Source: Amyelois transitella
Lineage: Eukaryota > Arthropoda > Insecta > Lepidoptera > Pyralidae
Direction: 5' to 3'
DNA: 64,000 nt
Assembly: GCF_032362555.1 (NCBI RefSeq)
Contig: NC_083512.1
Span: forward strand, 8,916,001-8,980,000
Positions 49,401 through 58,340 of the stretch are shown in pieces. Position numbers and translations under genes: made by a program. Numbering within the stretch: position 1 is the stretch's first letter; every line of letters starts with the position of its first letter. The notes beneath the pieces are model-generated. The model was not told the DNA's origin and searched no databases. It worked only from the letters and a program-made list of their open reading frames with translations.

Positions 49401-50493
49401 AGCTGGATGAACTCTTCTTTCATTCCTTAGAGTACCTAAAATGCGTTTAACGTTTCAATCCTCGACAAATTCGACTTCGGTCACTTCACAGACCAAATGT
49501 CTAGATCACAGGACCTAAATAGGATAAAAGAAAATACGCGATGGGCTGGCAACCTGTCACTACCTGAATCTTAATGTCATCATTAAATCAGCTATTCAGA
49601 CAAACGTTTACATTAAGGGATGAAAACGTGATGTAATTATTGTTGGTTTTCAATAGAAATGTTAAGTTTACACGATTATTTTAAATTGGATTATAATAAA
49701 TGTACGACATTAAGTTTCCTTTGAATGCCTTATAATTGTCACTAAATATTTCCAGCAATTCACCCTCGGCATAGCGTCTCTATCAAAGCTTGGCTGGGCG
49801 GGTGCCGCCCTGGAAGCAGTCCTGATCCTGTACCTCCACGCGGCGTCGCTTACGGGGCTGACGGTGCCGATGCGGGCGCTGCGCGTGCTGCCGCGCGCGC
49901 GCCGCACGCCGCTCGCGCGCATCATCGCGCACAGCGCCTTGTTGCTCGCGCATTCTACTGCGCAGCCGTTGCTTGTTAAGATATTAGGTGAGTGGATTTA
50001 GTTGTCTTTTTACAGGGTTTGTTGGTGTGAATAATATAAGGTGAAGATTGGAAGTAGGAGTATCATAAGGAACATATAAAGTGGATAGGTATTCGACCTA
50101 AATTGGCCGATTTAAAGTCAAAGCACACATGTCGTGATCCCATCGTGCCAGTGAGGTTTGAGGAGTGAGAGATTACAATATGAGGAAACCTGTACATTCA
50201 GGCAATAGATATGTATGGAGGACGCAAACGGTAGTAACACAATGAGGATGACGTTTTTTTACACGATTTTACTTCTTCCAGGTATAACGAACTTCGATTT
50301 ACTAGGCGAGTTCGGCCGCATCGAGTGGCTCGGTAATTTCAAACTCGTCTTATTATACAACGCTATATTCGCGGCCACCGTAACACTTTGCCTCGTGAGC
50401 AAGTTCACGGCGAGCGTGCGTCGCGAGCTCTACAACAGGTTGGTCGAAAACGTCAACACGGTCGCGCATTGCGTGTCTTTCCTCAACAACTGA
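31439..50493 (+). CDS. lili: LMBR1 family multi-pass membrane protein (lilipod homologue)
   Basis: Nine exons give 526 residues, in phase throughout: 31439-31501, 32036-32300, 33658-33885, 34436-34501, 41868-42020, 46131-46330, 48366-48527, 49756-49987 and 50282-50493. It starts MDDEETDLREQIFHNNVREQ, followed by transmembrane segments (FLILFILLYLFSFMLIEKF; ISLLLCTVALAVSVG; GLWNHVFLFSNLSMFVFLPF; LPFLYSCVSFVGVLMLL). After a cytoplasmic loop with charged residues (exons 5-6) come YPLAMLLLLALTTITVLMVL and GITNFDLLGEFGRIEWLGNF. These match human LMBR1/LMBR1L nearly block for block. LMBR1L is a lipocalin-1 receptor and affects Wnt signalling, and Drosophila lilipod modulates BMP signalling in the germline. 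Introns are large: intron 4 (34502-41867) holds a nested opposite-strand gene, and introns 5 and 6 hold MITEs. Exon 8 is strikingly GC-rich. The loop in exon 6 (PMYPDRGDISASP) is less conserved. Confidence 0.93.
37143..41588 (-). CDS. TTC12-like TPR protein, short form (nested gene)
   Basis: Three exons give 250 residues: 41588-41307, 39953-39708 and 37367-37143. All junctions are GT-AG, phase 0. The gene lies on the opposite strand inside intron 4 of lilipod. The N-terminus (MGSRNLLSNPAFKEYKN, then EEWNNFTKRVGDVSKIVNDL) and the helical lead-in KRALDRKIRREKADTHNTQA precede TPR units: IKAFRRGEYDRALSCYNKA, DNPMFYCDRALTNIKLGKF and ENSFKARLYKAKAYKELEE. The order resembles the N-terminal third of human TTC12, a cytoplasmic factor for axonemal dynein assembly. 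Human TTC12 goes on with ARM-type repeats (about 705 residues in all). This protein instead stops after an acidic tail (KKEDEEEEEEEENLNF). It may be a short TTC12 form or a separate TPR cochaperone. No later ARM exons are seen in the intron. Confidence 0.72.
40375..40436. repeat. imperfect 28-bp-arm hairpin
   Basis: The arms 40375-40402 and 40409-40436 pair over about 24 of 28 positions around a 6-nt loop. The ends are 'gtttccgaa' and 'ttcggaaac'; the inner stem is 'cctcaagat' and 'atcttgagg'. It lies within the lilipod/TTC12-like overlapping introns. Confidence 0.8.
40469..40516. repeat. perfect 19-bp-arm hairpin
   Basis: The arms 'aatccatagtaaaaacact' (40469-40487) and 'agtgtttttactatggatt' (40498-40516) are exact reverse complements with a 10-nt loop. 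It is 32 bp after the previous hairpin. Confidence 0.9.
44672..44868 (+). mobile_element. Helitron-like non-autonomous element, 197 bp
   Basis: It starts TCCTACTACTATTATAAAGG and contains 'accgattaccatgaaatttg' and 'ggctactttttatcccagag'. It ends 'gtcgcgggcggcctctag' (CTAG at 44865-44868). The base before is A and the base after is T, as expected for Helitron insertion. The consensus is very common in Lepidoptera. It lies in lilipod intron 5. Confidence 0.75.
45182..45561. mobile_element. TIR MITE nested inside a second inverted-repeat element
   Basis: The inner element at 45249-45521 (273 bp) has ends 'cagggtgactttttatt' and the inverse of 'cagggtgatttttaatt', with TA on both sides (45247-45248, 45522-45523). 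It also has an internal inverted repeat ('gaacaacttttactat' and 'atagtaaaagttgttc'). Outside it, 45182-45213 and 45530-45561 form a 32-bp inverted repeat with two mismatches (core 'ctgccgttttgtgct'). The inner MITE has therefore inserted into an older palindromic element. It lies in lilipod intron 5. Confidence 0.75.
46000..46045 (+). repeat. truncated head of interspersed repeat family A
   Basis: 'atcacgtctttatcccttac' then 'ggagtagacagattc': only the first 45 bp of the family are left, about 85 bp before lilipod exon 6. Confidence 0.55.
48003..48052. repeat. 15-bp-arm hairpin
   Basis: The arms 'gcacttttttgtatt' (48003-48017) and 'aatacaaaaaagtgc' (48038-48052) are perfect inverses with a 20-nt spacer. 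It lies in lilipod intron 6. Confidence 0.85.
49530..49640 (-). repeat. relic of interspersed repeat family A (inverted)
   Basis: The plus strand shows 'gggctggcaacctgtcacta', 'ctgaatcttaatgtcatcat' and 'ggatgaaaacgtgatgtaat', i.e. the family consensus in reverse and diverged. It lies in lilipod intron 7, shortly before exon 8. Confidence 0.45.
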
Positions 50494-53407
50494 TTGGGAA
50501 CGGACTGTCGAATAGTTAGTTAGCCCCGTGGAAATATGACCTACCTGGATATAGAAAAATGAGAATCTATGTCGATGTCTATATCTATTAGATAGAGACA
50601 GGTCTTTCTAATAATGAGTACAGAAGAAGATTAACGGGTACGGAAAATTTTTAAGCTTTGATCCAGGTTGGTACTACTTTCATGGTTGGCCCAAGCAAAT
50701 TGTATTCTATAACAATATCTTTGCGAGATTTGCATATAAAATTTGGTAATAAAGCAATAGTAGCGCTGTCAGTTAGAATAAGAAATATTGAGCAATAACT
50801 AATGTGTCTTGCTTTCATAACTGATCTTGAACATGCCTTCTCAGTCTCACAGGAATATTTTTTCCTTTAATACACCCTTGACTGACAAGTTAATTATCAA
50901 GTGCTAATGTTTTTCTTTTGCTGTCAAAGTATAAAATAATTGATTGAAATTCTTTTTTTATTCCTATTCAATCAAATGTCTCTTAATTTAAGAACATTGA
51001 GAAAATTTCATGCCCCTTAACCTCCGCTCTCATTATATTTCCGAATTCGGGATACAAAATGACAGCGCAAGAATCGAGTCATCCATTAGTTACAACACTA
51101 TACACAAGTTTCATAACATAATAATACAAATTATACATACATTCGCCTCGCTGCCTTAGGTTGTTGTTGGTAGTATTGTTATTATAATGACGTTATAATA
51201 TTAACAAATAAATATTTTTTTATAAATAATAAAGCAATGTTAACTATTTGACAGATCCGCTCTTTAGACGTTCTATGAGATTTTAAAGAATTGATAAGTA
51301 ACATACAGATGGTATTTAACAAAAATGATAGCTATACCTAAACATTGTAACTCTAGATTGTAAACACTTGTTATAAATAGAGATGGATTCCGACAAATAA
51401 TATGAAACGCATAGTATTATTGCCTAGTTATTATAATGTCATTTGCGGGCTAATATAGGTGCACATTGTAATTACTTACTTTTAATATTTGACCAAGCAC
51501 GTTTTATTAAAAAAAGGGACCCCCAATAAATAATAAACATTATTGTTTATTACAAAATGATTTGTACATTTGTATTTAACAATGTACATTACAAAAAAAA
51601 TCGAAAAATGTTTAAAAAAGTTATGAAACCATTATATGATTGTATCGTAACACACTTTTGAATTCCTTGCATTTATTTAGTTCCTTGTTCAATTTTACAT
51701 TGTATTATCTGTAGATATAAATGTATGTTCCATTTTTGTGTCATATTTTGATTAAAATGTATTGAAGAGTTATTGAGGAAAGACTCCTAATTTATCATTA
51801 GATATAAAATTTTAGTTGTTCACAACTAATGAGACTGAATTTGTTAATGTAATGACTAAGGTCGAAATATTTATTTATTTTGTTACTTGTACCTATGAGA
51901 TTGATAAATTAAATTACTTGTCGAGTTTAATTTTAATTGTAATTTAATATGATTTGCCATGACATTATAATTGTATTGTATGTGATGTCGTTCAATAAGA
52001 ATGAAATTATTGTATAATTTGTTTTTATGTCTCATATGTAACAATTTTGCAAACACAAAAGACATTTTAAAGACTGTGTTAACTAGCTTTCTTGCAAATC
52101 TTTTACTTTGATTTTGCTCAATGTTTCATCTCCGTAACTATGTAACCTGCAATAACTGGAGAAATAAAGAATTATCAATCGTTTGAGGCTAAATTAGTTC
52201 TAGTCGAATAGAAAATGATCTCTCATTGATTGCAGGGAAACGTGTTTTAAGCTTCGTCTATTTAAGATTCGTATAATAATTTTAACTTGCACTTTTCATC
52301 CGCTACCATTATCTACTAATGCACATACCTACTCGAGCAACGTGCTAAAATAGTTTTATGTAACGTTCACATAGAAAAAGAAATAGATATACATAAATAT
52401 AATATCTGCCAGTCTTTGGTGCTGCAAGACATTAATCGTAGCTGGGGTGTTTAAGAGGTTGTCAAATGTTTATCGGATCTCTTTTTAAAAATGAGCTCCT
52501 TATTTCGAAATAACACCCATACAAGAAGGCACGAACTTTAGATGCTCTTAATAGGTACTTCTAGTGGTTAAATGTAGTGTAGCTTACGTTCTGTGTGAAT
52601 ACTTTATTTGTGAGCATATATTAAAAGTGTGCGAATTTTATACATTTTGTATTAACGTGTACCAAATGTTGCATTTGAATAATACTATAAAAATGAACTG
52701 GATCTTTTTATTTTTACCCGCACATGTATAGTGGTACCCATTTTATGTAGTGTTTAGTATATAAATGGGGAAATTATCCTAGTTTTCATTATAAACTTTT
52801 CAAATTGTTCTGCATGTAAATATCACCCAGCTTGTTGCATGACTAAAATCATTCGTCACTACTTTATATGGTATGGCTTTAGCGTTTGCTAATGGTACAT
52901 ATGCTTCTTATTTGGCATTGTTTATTTTGTATTCAGTCTCATTAGATTCATGTATGAAATTAGTTCAGAAGTGCCATTTTAAAATTCTAGTCAAACATGT
53001 AATTGTTATTTAATGATGTTCTTAATGGAAATGGCTCAATTTGTAATTGTTGGTAAATCATTTTAAAATAGTATGTCTGAACTACATCTGATGCTATTTT
53101 TAAGTAGTGCTAAACTTACTGAGGTTGAACTCTACAAGTACCTCTTGATATATAACAAGATTTTTCTTAAAAAATGGAAGTCAAATAAAAAACTTTTAGA
53201 CCACAATTTAGAAGAAAATCCTAATTCTAGGTGCTTAATTTTGCACTATGTGGAAAGTTATTATTCGGATTTTTATGGTGTAACAGAATATCATAGAATT
53301 CTGTATAATGGCATACTTGTCCTTACTAAATGTTTGCCATATCCCACACAGTTACTCTTGTGTTTTAATGCAGCCGTCATGTTCAACTAAAGAGAGAAAA
53401 TTAATTA
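50494..53407. other. lilipod 3' UTR and non-coding AT-rich stretch
   Basis: No supported gene. The first part is presumably lilipod 3' UTR, with several AATAAA motifs from about 50750 on. A 105-codon plus-strand frame at 53073-53390 has no family motif, and about one frame of this length is expected by chance in AT-rich sequence of this size. Confidence 0.5.
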
Positions 53408-55454
53408 TAGTAGAACCGCCTAAATGAGTCCTCGCCCGCGGAGTACAGGGGCGCGGGGGTATGACGACGAAGGGGAACGAAAGAGGTGCGGGCGGCGGTC
53501 GAGCGTAGCGTGTAATACAAGGGGCGAAATGTTACTGGACATTTCTTGAGATATGTGACGTCATAGTGGTTAGCGGCAAACAGGTGAAGATTTTTATTAA
53601 AAAAATAATAATGGCTATACAAAATTTGAATGAAACAACTGTAAACTATACAACGTGTTCCTTTTGTTATCCCATAACTCCATGGTATCAACGAGACCAC
53701 GTACATGAATTAAATAGCATAAGCATTTTTCGATTATTGTTATTTTCAAATTTTTATTTTTCATACAAAACAATTCGATAAAAATGTGATTTTATGATAT
53801 ATAGGTATGATATGTAGGTAAAAAAAAGGTAATAAAGTTATGTATGTAATATTTATTTATGCAAAATTTATCAAAATTATAAATCAATCACTTATGTCCA
53901 TAATATCACTATCACTGGAACTTGATTCTTCACTTTCACAACAGCCATCATCAGAATCATCAGAATCGTCTTGCACATTAATAATAAAATCAACAACTTC
54001 ATCTAGGACTCCATCATGTTTGCAATATTCGTCTTCGATTTTAATCACGTGTTTAACACAATTCTCCCATTTCTCTTTGGGATATTCAGCAAATAATCTC
54101 TCTAATATTTCTTTTTTCTGGTCCAAATTAGAGTCGATACTTTTTTGTGCTAATTGTCCTTTGATATCACCCCAGACCAACTCAATTGGGTTCAGGTCTG
54201 GGTGATATGGAGGCAAACGCAATACTTCGTGTCCGTTTCTTTTCAATACCTCGTCAATTTTGTAAATATCTTCTGTGAAATTACTTTTAATTAATTTATA
54301 TAAGTCATCCTTTCTAAGTTTTTCATCAAAAGGCACGTTATGTCGTCGTAGCCATTCTTGCATAGTTGGCTTGGTAGAAGCCATAGTTGGCTTTTTCTCT
54401 TCTCGAACCGAATGATAAGCTGCGTTGTCCATTACTATGACAGAATTTTGCGGTATATTAGGCATGAGCTTTTCATTTATCCATTTACTGAAATTTGCGA
54501 AATTCATAGAATCGTGATAATCACCTGTTTTACATTTGGATTTGAATATCACAAGGGCTCCGTCTACAAATCCAATTTGACCTCCACAATGTACGATGAT
54601 CAAACGGTCCCCTTTACCAATATGAGATAGAACGCCAAGTTCATCCTTTGATTGCCAACATTTTGAAACGTTATGAGACGCGTTTACATAAGTTTCGTCA
54701 AGGTATAAAATATGTCTTCCTTCTCTACGATATTTTTTAATAGTATTTAGGTATTTCCACCTCCACGATGTGATATTTGGCTGTTCGATAAGGAGTTTCC
54801 TTTTAGATCCGCATTTCTTAAATTTAAAACCTAGATCATGTAATAATAGCCTTAAATATTCCCTGCCGCAGTGTAATATATTCTCTTCTCTAAGTACAGC
54901 GTTCAAAGTTTTCAGAGTAGGTATTTTTTTGAAAATTGTGTAAAACTGAGTGACTTTTCTTCTTACCACTCCTTTTGTGAAATCGTCTATTTCCACTCTT
55001 TTTCTACGAACCTGTTTTGGTTTTCTCGGTGATTTAAATCTCTCGTTGTCATTTAATGCTTTCCCTTGTTGTACAATTCTAGATACAGTCTTTTCTGATA
55101 GTCCAGTAACTTCTGCTACAGTTTTATTTAAAGGTATATCTTGTTTATATTCATCAGAATTTGGGTCGAGTTTCTTTTTTCTAAAATATTCATATACGTT
55201 AAACGCCATTTGTTTGCACTGACTATTAATTCTATGTCCGAAAATATTTCGACTCATCTTGAGAATGTAATCTCATGTATAATTTTCACAAGGCGTCCGC
55301 AACTGTCAACACGTGTGATCGCTAACCGCGTAGCGAGCGAACTGAGTTTTTACAAGAATGCGCCCGCCGCCCGCACCTCTCTCGGTCCCCTTCGTCGTCA
55401 TACCCCCGCGCCCCTGTACTCCGCGGGCGAGGACTCATTTAGGCGGTTCTACTA
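53408..55454. mobile_element. intact-looking IS630/Tc1-type DNA transposon, 2047 bp
   Basis: The terminal inverted repeats are 91 bp with two mismatches (53408-53498 and the right end to 55454). They start 'tagtagaaccgcctaaatga' and are markedly GC-rich ('cccgcggagtacaggggcgc'). TA flanks both ends (53406-53407 and 55455-55456). The element encodes one uninterrupted transposase (next entry). The near-identity of the ends and the open frame imply recent insertion, and it may be able to move. Confidence 0.9.
53884..55257 (-). CDS. IS630/Tc1-like DDE transposase, 457 residues
   Basis: A single open frame lies within the 2047-bp TIR element. The N-terminal half (INSQCKQMAFNVYEYFRKKK; LNKTVAEVTGLSEKTVSRIV) reads as helix-turn-helix DNA binding. 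The catalytic core follows: first Asp in YLDETYVN (about residue 197), second Asp in VIVMDNAAYH, and Glu in HPDLNPIELVW. About 81 residues separate the second Asp and the Glu, far above the 34-41 of ordinary Tc1/mariner enzymes. The extra segment holds a KKPTMASTKPTMQEWLRRH helix region. From memory this spacing resembles the group called DD82E or Sailor. The C-terminus is a serine/aspartate-rich acidic tail. All three catalytic residues are present, and the enzyme would cut and paste the element using the 91-bp ends. Confidence 0.9.
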   Translation of the reverse strand: MSRNIFGHRINSQCKQMAFNVYEYFRKKKLDPNSDEYKQDIPLNKTVAEVTGLSEKTVSRIVQQGKALNDNERFKSPRKPKQVRRKRVEIDDFTKGVVRRKVTQFYTIFKKIPTLKTLNAVLREENILHCGREYLRLLLHDLGFKFKKCGSKRKLLIEQPNITSWRWKYLNTIKKYRREGRHILYLDETYVNASHNVSKCWQSKDELGVLSHIGKGDRLIIVHCGGQIGFVDGALVIFKSKCKTGDYHDSMNFANFSKWINEKLMPNIPQNSVIVMDNAAYHSVREEKKPTMASTKPTMQEWLRRHNVPFDEKLRKDDLYKLIKSNFTEDIYKIDEVLKRNGHEVLRLPPYHPDLNPIELVWGDIKGQLAQKSIDSNLDQKKEILERLFAEYPKEKWENCVKHVIKIEDEYCKHDGVLDEVVDFIINVQDDSDDSDDGCCESEESSSSDSDIMDISD

Positions 55455-56029
55455 TAGTTGTGCATATTTATTTATTTAAAACTTTATTGCATAAAAAATG
55501 TACAATGGGCGGGCTTAATGCCGTTTGCCATTCTCTATCAGCTGATCAAACAGAAAACCTTTAAGTTGGTGGCGGGATAAAGTGCACATGCATACTGCAA
55601 AATACATACATTACAAACAAAATGCATACAAGATACATAAATAACATACAAAATACATTATAAATACACATACACAGATAAAAAATCAAAAAACGAACCA
55701 TTATTGATCTGCTGAAGGAAGAACCCATTTACAGCATGAATTTGAATGCCAAGCGACTAGGAGCTCTCCTAATAATTATCAATTAATTTCATATCAGTTT
55801 GTCTATGAGGAAACTGTGGACATAAATAAATAAATAACTGGTAGTTTTATAATTTTTTTGTGCAACAACAAAAAATAATAATCAATTTTTTCTCGACTCT
55901 TGATATCCATGTCGTAGAGTCTGACTTAAAAACTACAACCAAGTGCCTAAAAATTTTTAAGGCAGGTGGTGTTAGTGTAAGGCAGTTGACTAAAACTACT
56001 GTAAAAACTTTTCATTGCATGTAAAATAG
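55455..56029. other. non-coding stretch after the transposon
   Basis: It contains a LINE-tail-like fragment (next entry) and AT-rich sequence. No gene is supported. A short frame near 55920-56024 (ESDLKTTTKCLKIF) could be part of the unidentified exons that follow. Confidence 0.4.
55480..55640 (-). repeat. LINE 3'-end-like fragment (inverted)
   Basis: The plus strand reads 'aaactttattgcataaaaaa', 'tgtacaatgggcgggcttaa' and 'tgccgtttgccattctctat', a sequence often seen as the reversed 3' end of lepidopteran non-LTR elements. It lies directly next to the transposon. Family assignment is from memory. Confidence 0.45.
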
Positions 56030-56323
56030 CACCAAACCCCAAGTGAGAATTCAACAGCTGAGAACTCCTATAAAAAGAAAGATGCTTTGATCATACCTTT
56101 AGCTCAACCATTAGCAAATACTAAAAAGTTTCTTATTGTTTTGATATTCAATAGAACTTTAACTTTTTTATTTAGACTCAAGTGGATAGCTGAGCAATTT
56201 TCTGTTCCTGATGAAACTATATCCAACAAGACACTTAACACTACTGCAGCATCACTGGAGAGGACCCTCAACATGGACAAGACAGAAATGGCAACAAAGA
56301 CAGGGCAACTTAAATCTGAATGA
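56030..56323 (+). CDS. possible 3' exons of an unidentified gene
   Basis: Two segments can be spliced in phase. Segment 56030-56127 reads HQTPSENSTAENSYKKKD then LIIPLAQPLANTK. It joins through a weak donor GTTTCT and the acceptor 'tttttatttag' to 56176-56323 (KLKWIAEQFSVPDETISNK then LERTLNMDKTEMATKTGQ, ending LKSE and TGA). The composition is that of a real, polar protein tail, not AT-rich noise. I do not recognise the family and see no convincing upstream exons, because a transposon and LINE fragment lie there. It could be a decayed gene or a chance frame. Confidence 0.22.
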   Translation, partial: HQTPSENSTAENSYKKKDALIIPLAQPLANTKKFLIVLIFNRTLTFLFRLKWIAEQFSVPDETISNKTLNTTAASLERTLNMDKTEMATKTGQLKSE

Positions 56324-56651
56324 AAAGTGAATTGACAATTGTTTATTGGGCAAAATATAGAAAATCATGCTGACATTTTTTAAATACTAAAATTCAATTT
56401 ATCAATAAAAGTATAAAATTTATCATGAGGCTATGTCAAATGATGTAAATTTCTTTTTAATGACCTGAAATTATGGAAATATTCTATTTTAACTATATTG
56501 GCCTAAAGGGGTAATAGTTTCTATAATTAATCATACATTTTTCATTTGAAGCTTATCTGTGATTATTTTTAAAGTAGTAAGTATTATACATAAATGAACT
56601 TTTTGATGATTAATATTTTTTGTATATAAGAATGAAATAAAAGAACATGAA

Positions 56652-57443
56652 TTAAGATTCTGCAATTTTATTATCATCATTTTGGATATTCTCCACTATC
56701 ATATAATGCTTACCATATCTTCTGCTCTCAGATTTCAAAATCAATCTTCTAGAATTATTCCTTACACTGTTTAAACTTTCATTACTATTTAATCCAAATA
56801 AAAATCCAAGATTAATAACATCATGGACATCACGGACTTGCAATAAACTTTCAGCACTACTGCTTAATACTATATTTTTCGATTTTCCGATAGCATGGTA
56901 TGTGTGAGCTGTGCTTATTATGTTTTTTCTAGCCGTAGAATCCCGTATTGCAGGAGAGTACATCAGCTCAAAAAATAATCCTCTCTCTACAGCCTGCCTA
57001 TACAACTTGCGACTTATCTTAAACGGAATCCTTGTCTGAGGATCGAAGGTGATGACATCAACATCCATCGTACCACACGCATATTGAAAAGCCTGCAATG
57101 TTTTAGGCACTACAGCAATGATGTCATACTTCTTTAAGTTTTCCGATTGGTTCATTTTATGAGCAATACTGGAATCCGAAAATTCGACAGTGATTCTTTG
57201 AAGAATATTCAGATTAGTGTTCCCAGAGATTTCCCCTGCAATTTCTAATGGTCCAGGAATTGCATCTTTTTTTTCTTTCACATCTCCTTTTTTCTTCTTT
57301 TTCTTCGGTTCATCAGTAGCCTCCTCTACATATGTATTTATTGCAATTGTATTATAACCTAAATCTGCTAAAGATTTTAAATGGTTCATGTCGAAGTTTC
57401 TGTTTATAGACAATTCGCAGAAACCCCAGTTTCGATTTGTCAT
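56652..57443 (-). CDS. RPP30: Ribonuclease P protein subunit p30
   Basis: A single uninterrupted exon encodes 263 residues (human RPP30 is 268). It starts MTNRNWGFCELSINRN at an ATG with in-frame homology from residue 8 on. Family blocks in order: LADLGYNTIAINTYVEE, ILQRITVEFSD, LKKYDIIAVVPKTLQAFQYA, DVDVITFD, ERGLFFELMYSPAIRDSTAR, NIVLSSSAESLLQVRDVHDV and NLGFLFGL. These form the TIM-barrel-like RNase P p30 fold. The protein is part of nuclear RNase P and RNase MRP, which mature tRNA 5' ends and rRNA. A lysine-rich insert (PKKKKKKGDVKEKKD) lies in a loop. The gene is divergent from the MDH1B-like gene. Lack of introns is normal for some insect RPP30 genes, though I cannot exclude a retro-copy. 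Confidence 0.93.
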   Translation of the reverse strand: MTNRNWGFCELSINRNFDMNHLKSLADLGYNTIAINTYVEEATDEPKKKKKKGDVKEKKDAIPGPLEIAGEISGNTNLNILQRITVEFSDSSIAHKMNQSENLKKYDIIAVVPKTLQAFQYACGTMDVDVITFDPQTRIPFKISRKLYRQAVERGLFFELMYSPAIRDSTARKNIISTAHTYHAIGKSKNIVLSSSAESLLQVRDVHDVINLGFLFGLNSNESLNSVRNNSRRLILKSESRRYGKHYMIVENIQNDDNKIAES

Positions 57444-58340
57444 CGTGTTCTTGCTATCACTATATAATTAACGTAACTTGAATCAAATATTGAAGAATTT
57501 ATAGTTATAAAAGTATTCAAAACTCATTGAATAAGGAATCAACGTTAAAATATTTGTATTTCCTTCAAACGTGTTTGTTTTGTTTACCTATCTACAATTC
57601 AAAGTTTTGAGGTTAGAAACGAAAGTATGTTTGACATGAAGTTGACTTGACAGTTTTGTTGTCGTTCTGAAATGTAATCAAAATTAGATATCGATTACTG
57701 CTTAGGTACTTAGTGAGTCTTCATAACCAAATACATTCTACTATCCCAAAACAAATCTTCTTTCTTTCTTTATTGTGGCAATCTAGCCAGTGTCGAGTTT
57801 AAGTAAATTTTCGTTATAGAATATATTGGTCGAATAATAGCTTTAATTCCCCGTTTCTCGGGACTGTTTGGGTCCAAATCAAGTCACTTAATAATCTGGT
57901 ATTGTAACACTCTTCAACACTCAAGCTTGTTTAAGATAAAATAAAGAATCTTTGGAATGTGTTGCCCTACATGCATACATATGTATCTACATATAGTTAC
58001 GTCTATACCCTTTGCGCAGTAGACAGAACCAAGAGTCTCGAACAGACTGAAAGGCCACATCCAGCTGTTGGTATTCAAATAGTGACAGGTTACTAGCCCA
58101 TCGCCAACAAGAGGAATTACAAGTTTAAGAAAATAAATTTATTTGGTAAAATTATTTTAAACCTTTTTTCCTTCGTTAATGACAAGTTTTCTTGACATAA
58201 TGAATCAAATGAAATTATAAAATACAGATTGTATTTTTTGTACATTTAAAGACTTATAATTAGTAAAATTTGGATGTTCAGTGCATGTTTTTTTATGTAA
58301 AGGTAACATATTTCAGAAAGTAAGAACGTAAAATTAAAAA
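57444..58340. promoter_or_regulatory. 5' region between divergent RPP30 and MDH1B-like genes
   Basis: The 897 bp between the two start codons has no coding frame of note. It holds one family A repeat copy (57998-58130). Promoters of both genes are expected near the respective ends. Confidence 0.4.
57998..58130 (+). repeat. interspersed repeat family A, copy 10
   Basis: It contains 'gttacgtctataccctttgc', 'aacagactgaaaggccacat' and 'attcaaatagtgacaggtta', ending at 'ggaattacaagttta'. The 3' half is missing. Confidence 0.65.

Noticed and set aside
53073-53390. Plus-strand frame of 105 codons
   Set aside because: No family motif. In AT-rich DNA of this length one or two such frames are expected by chance.
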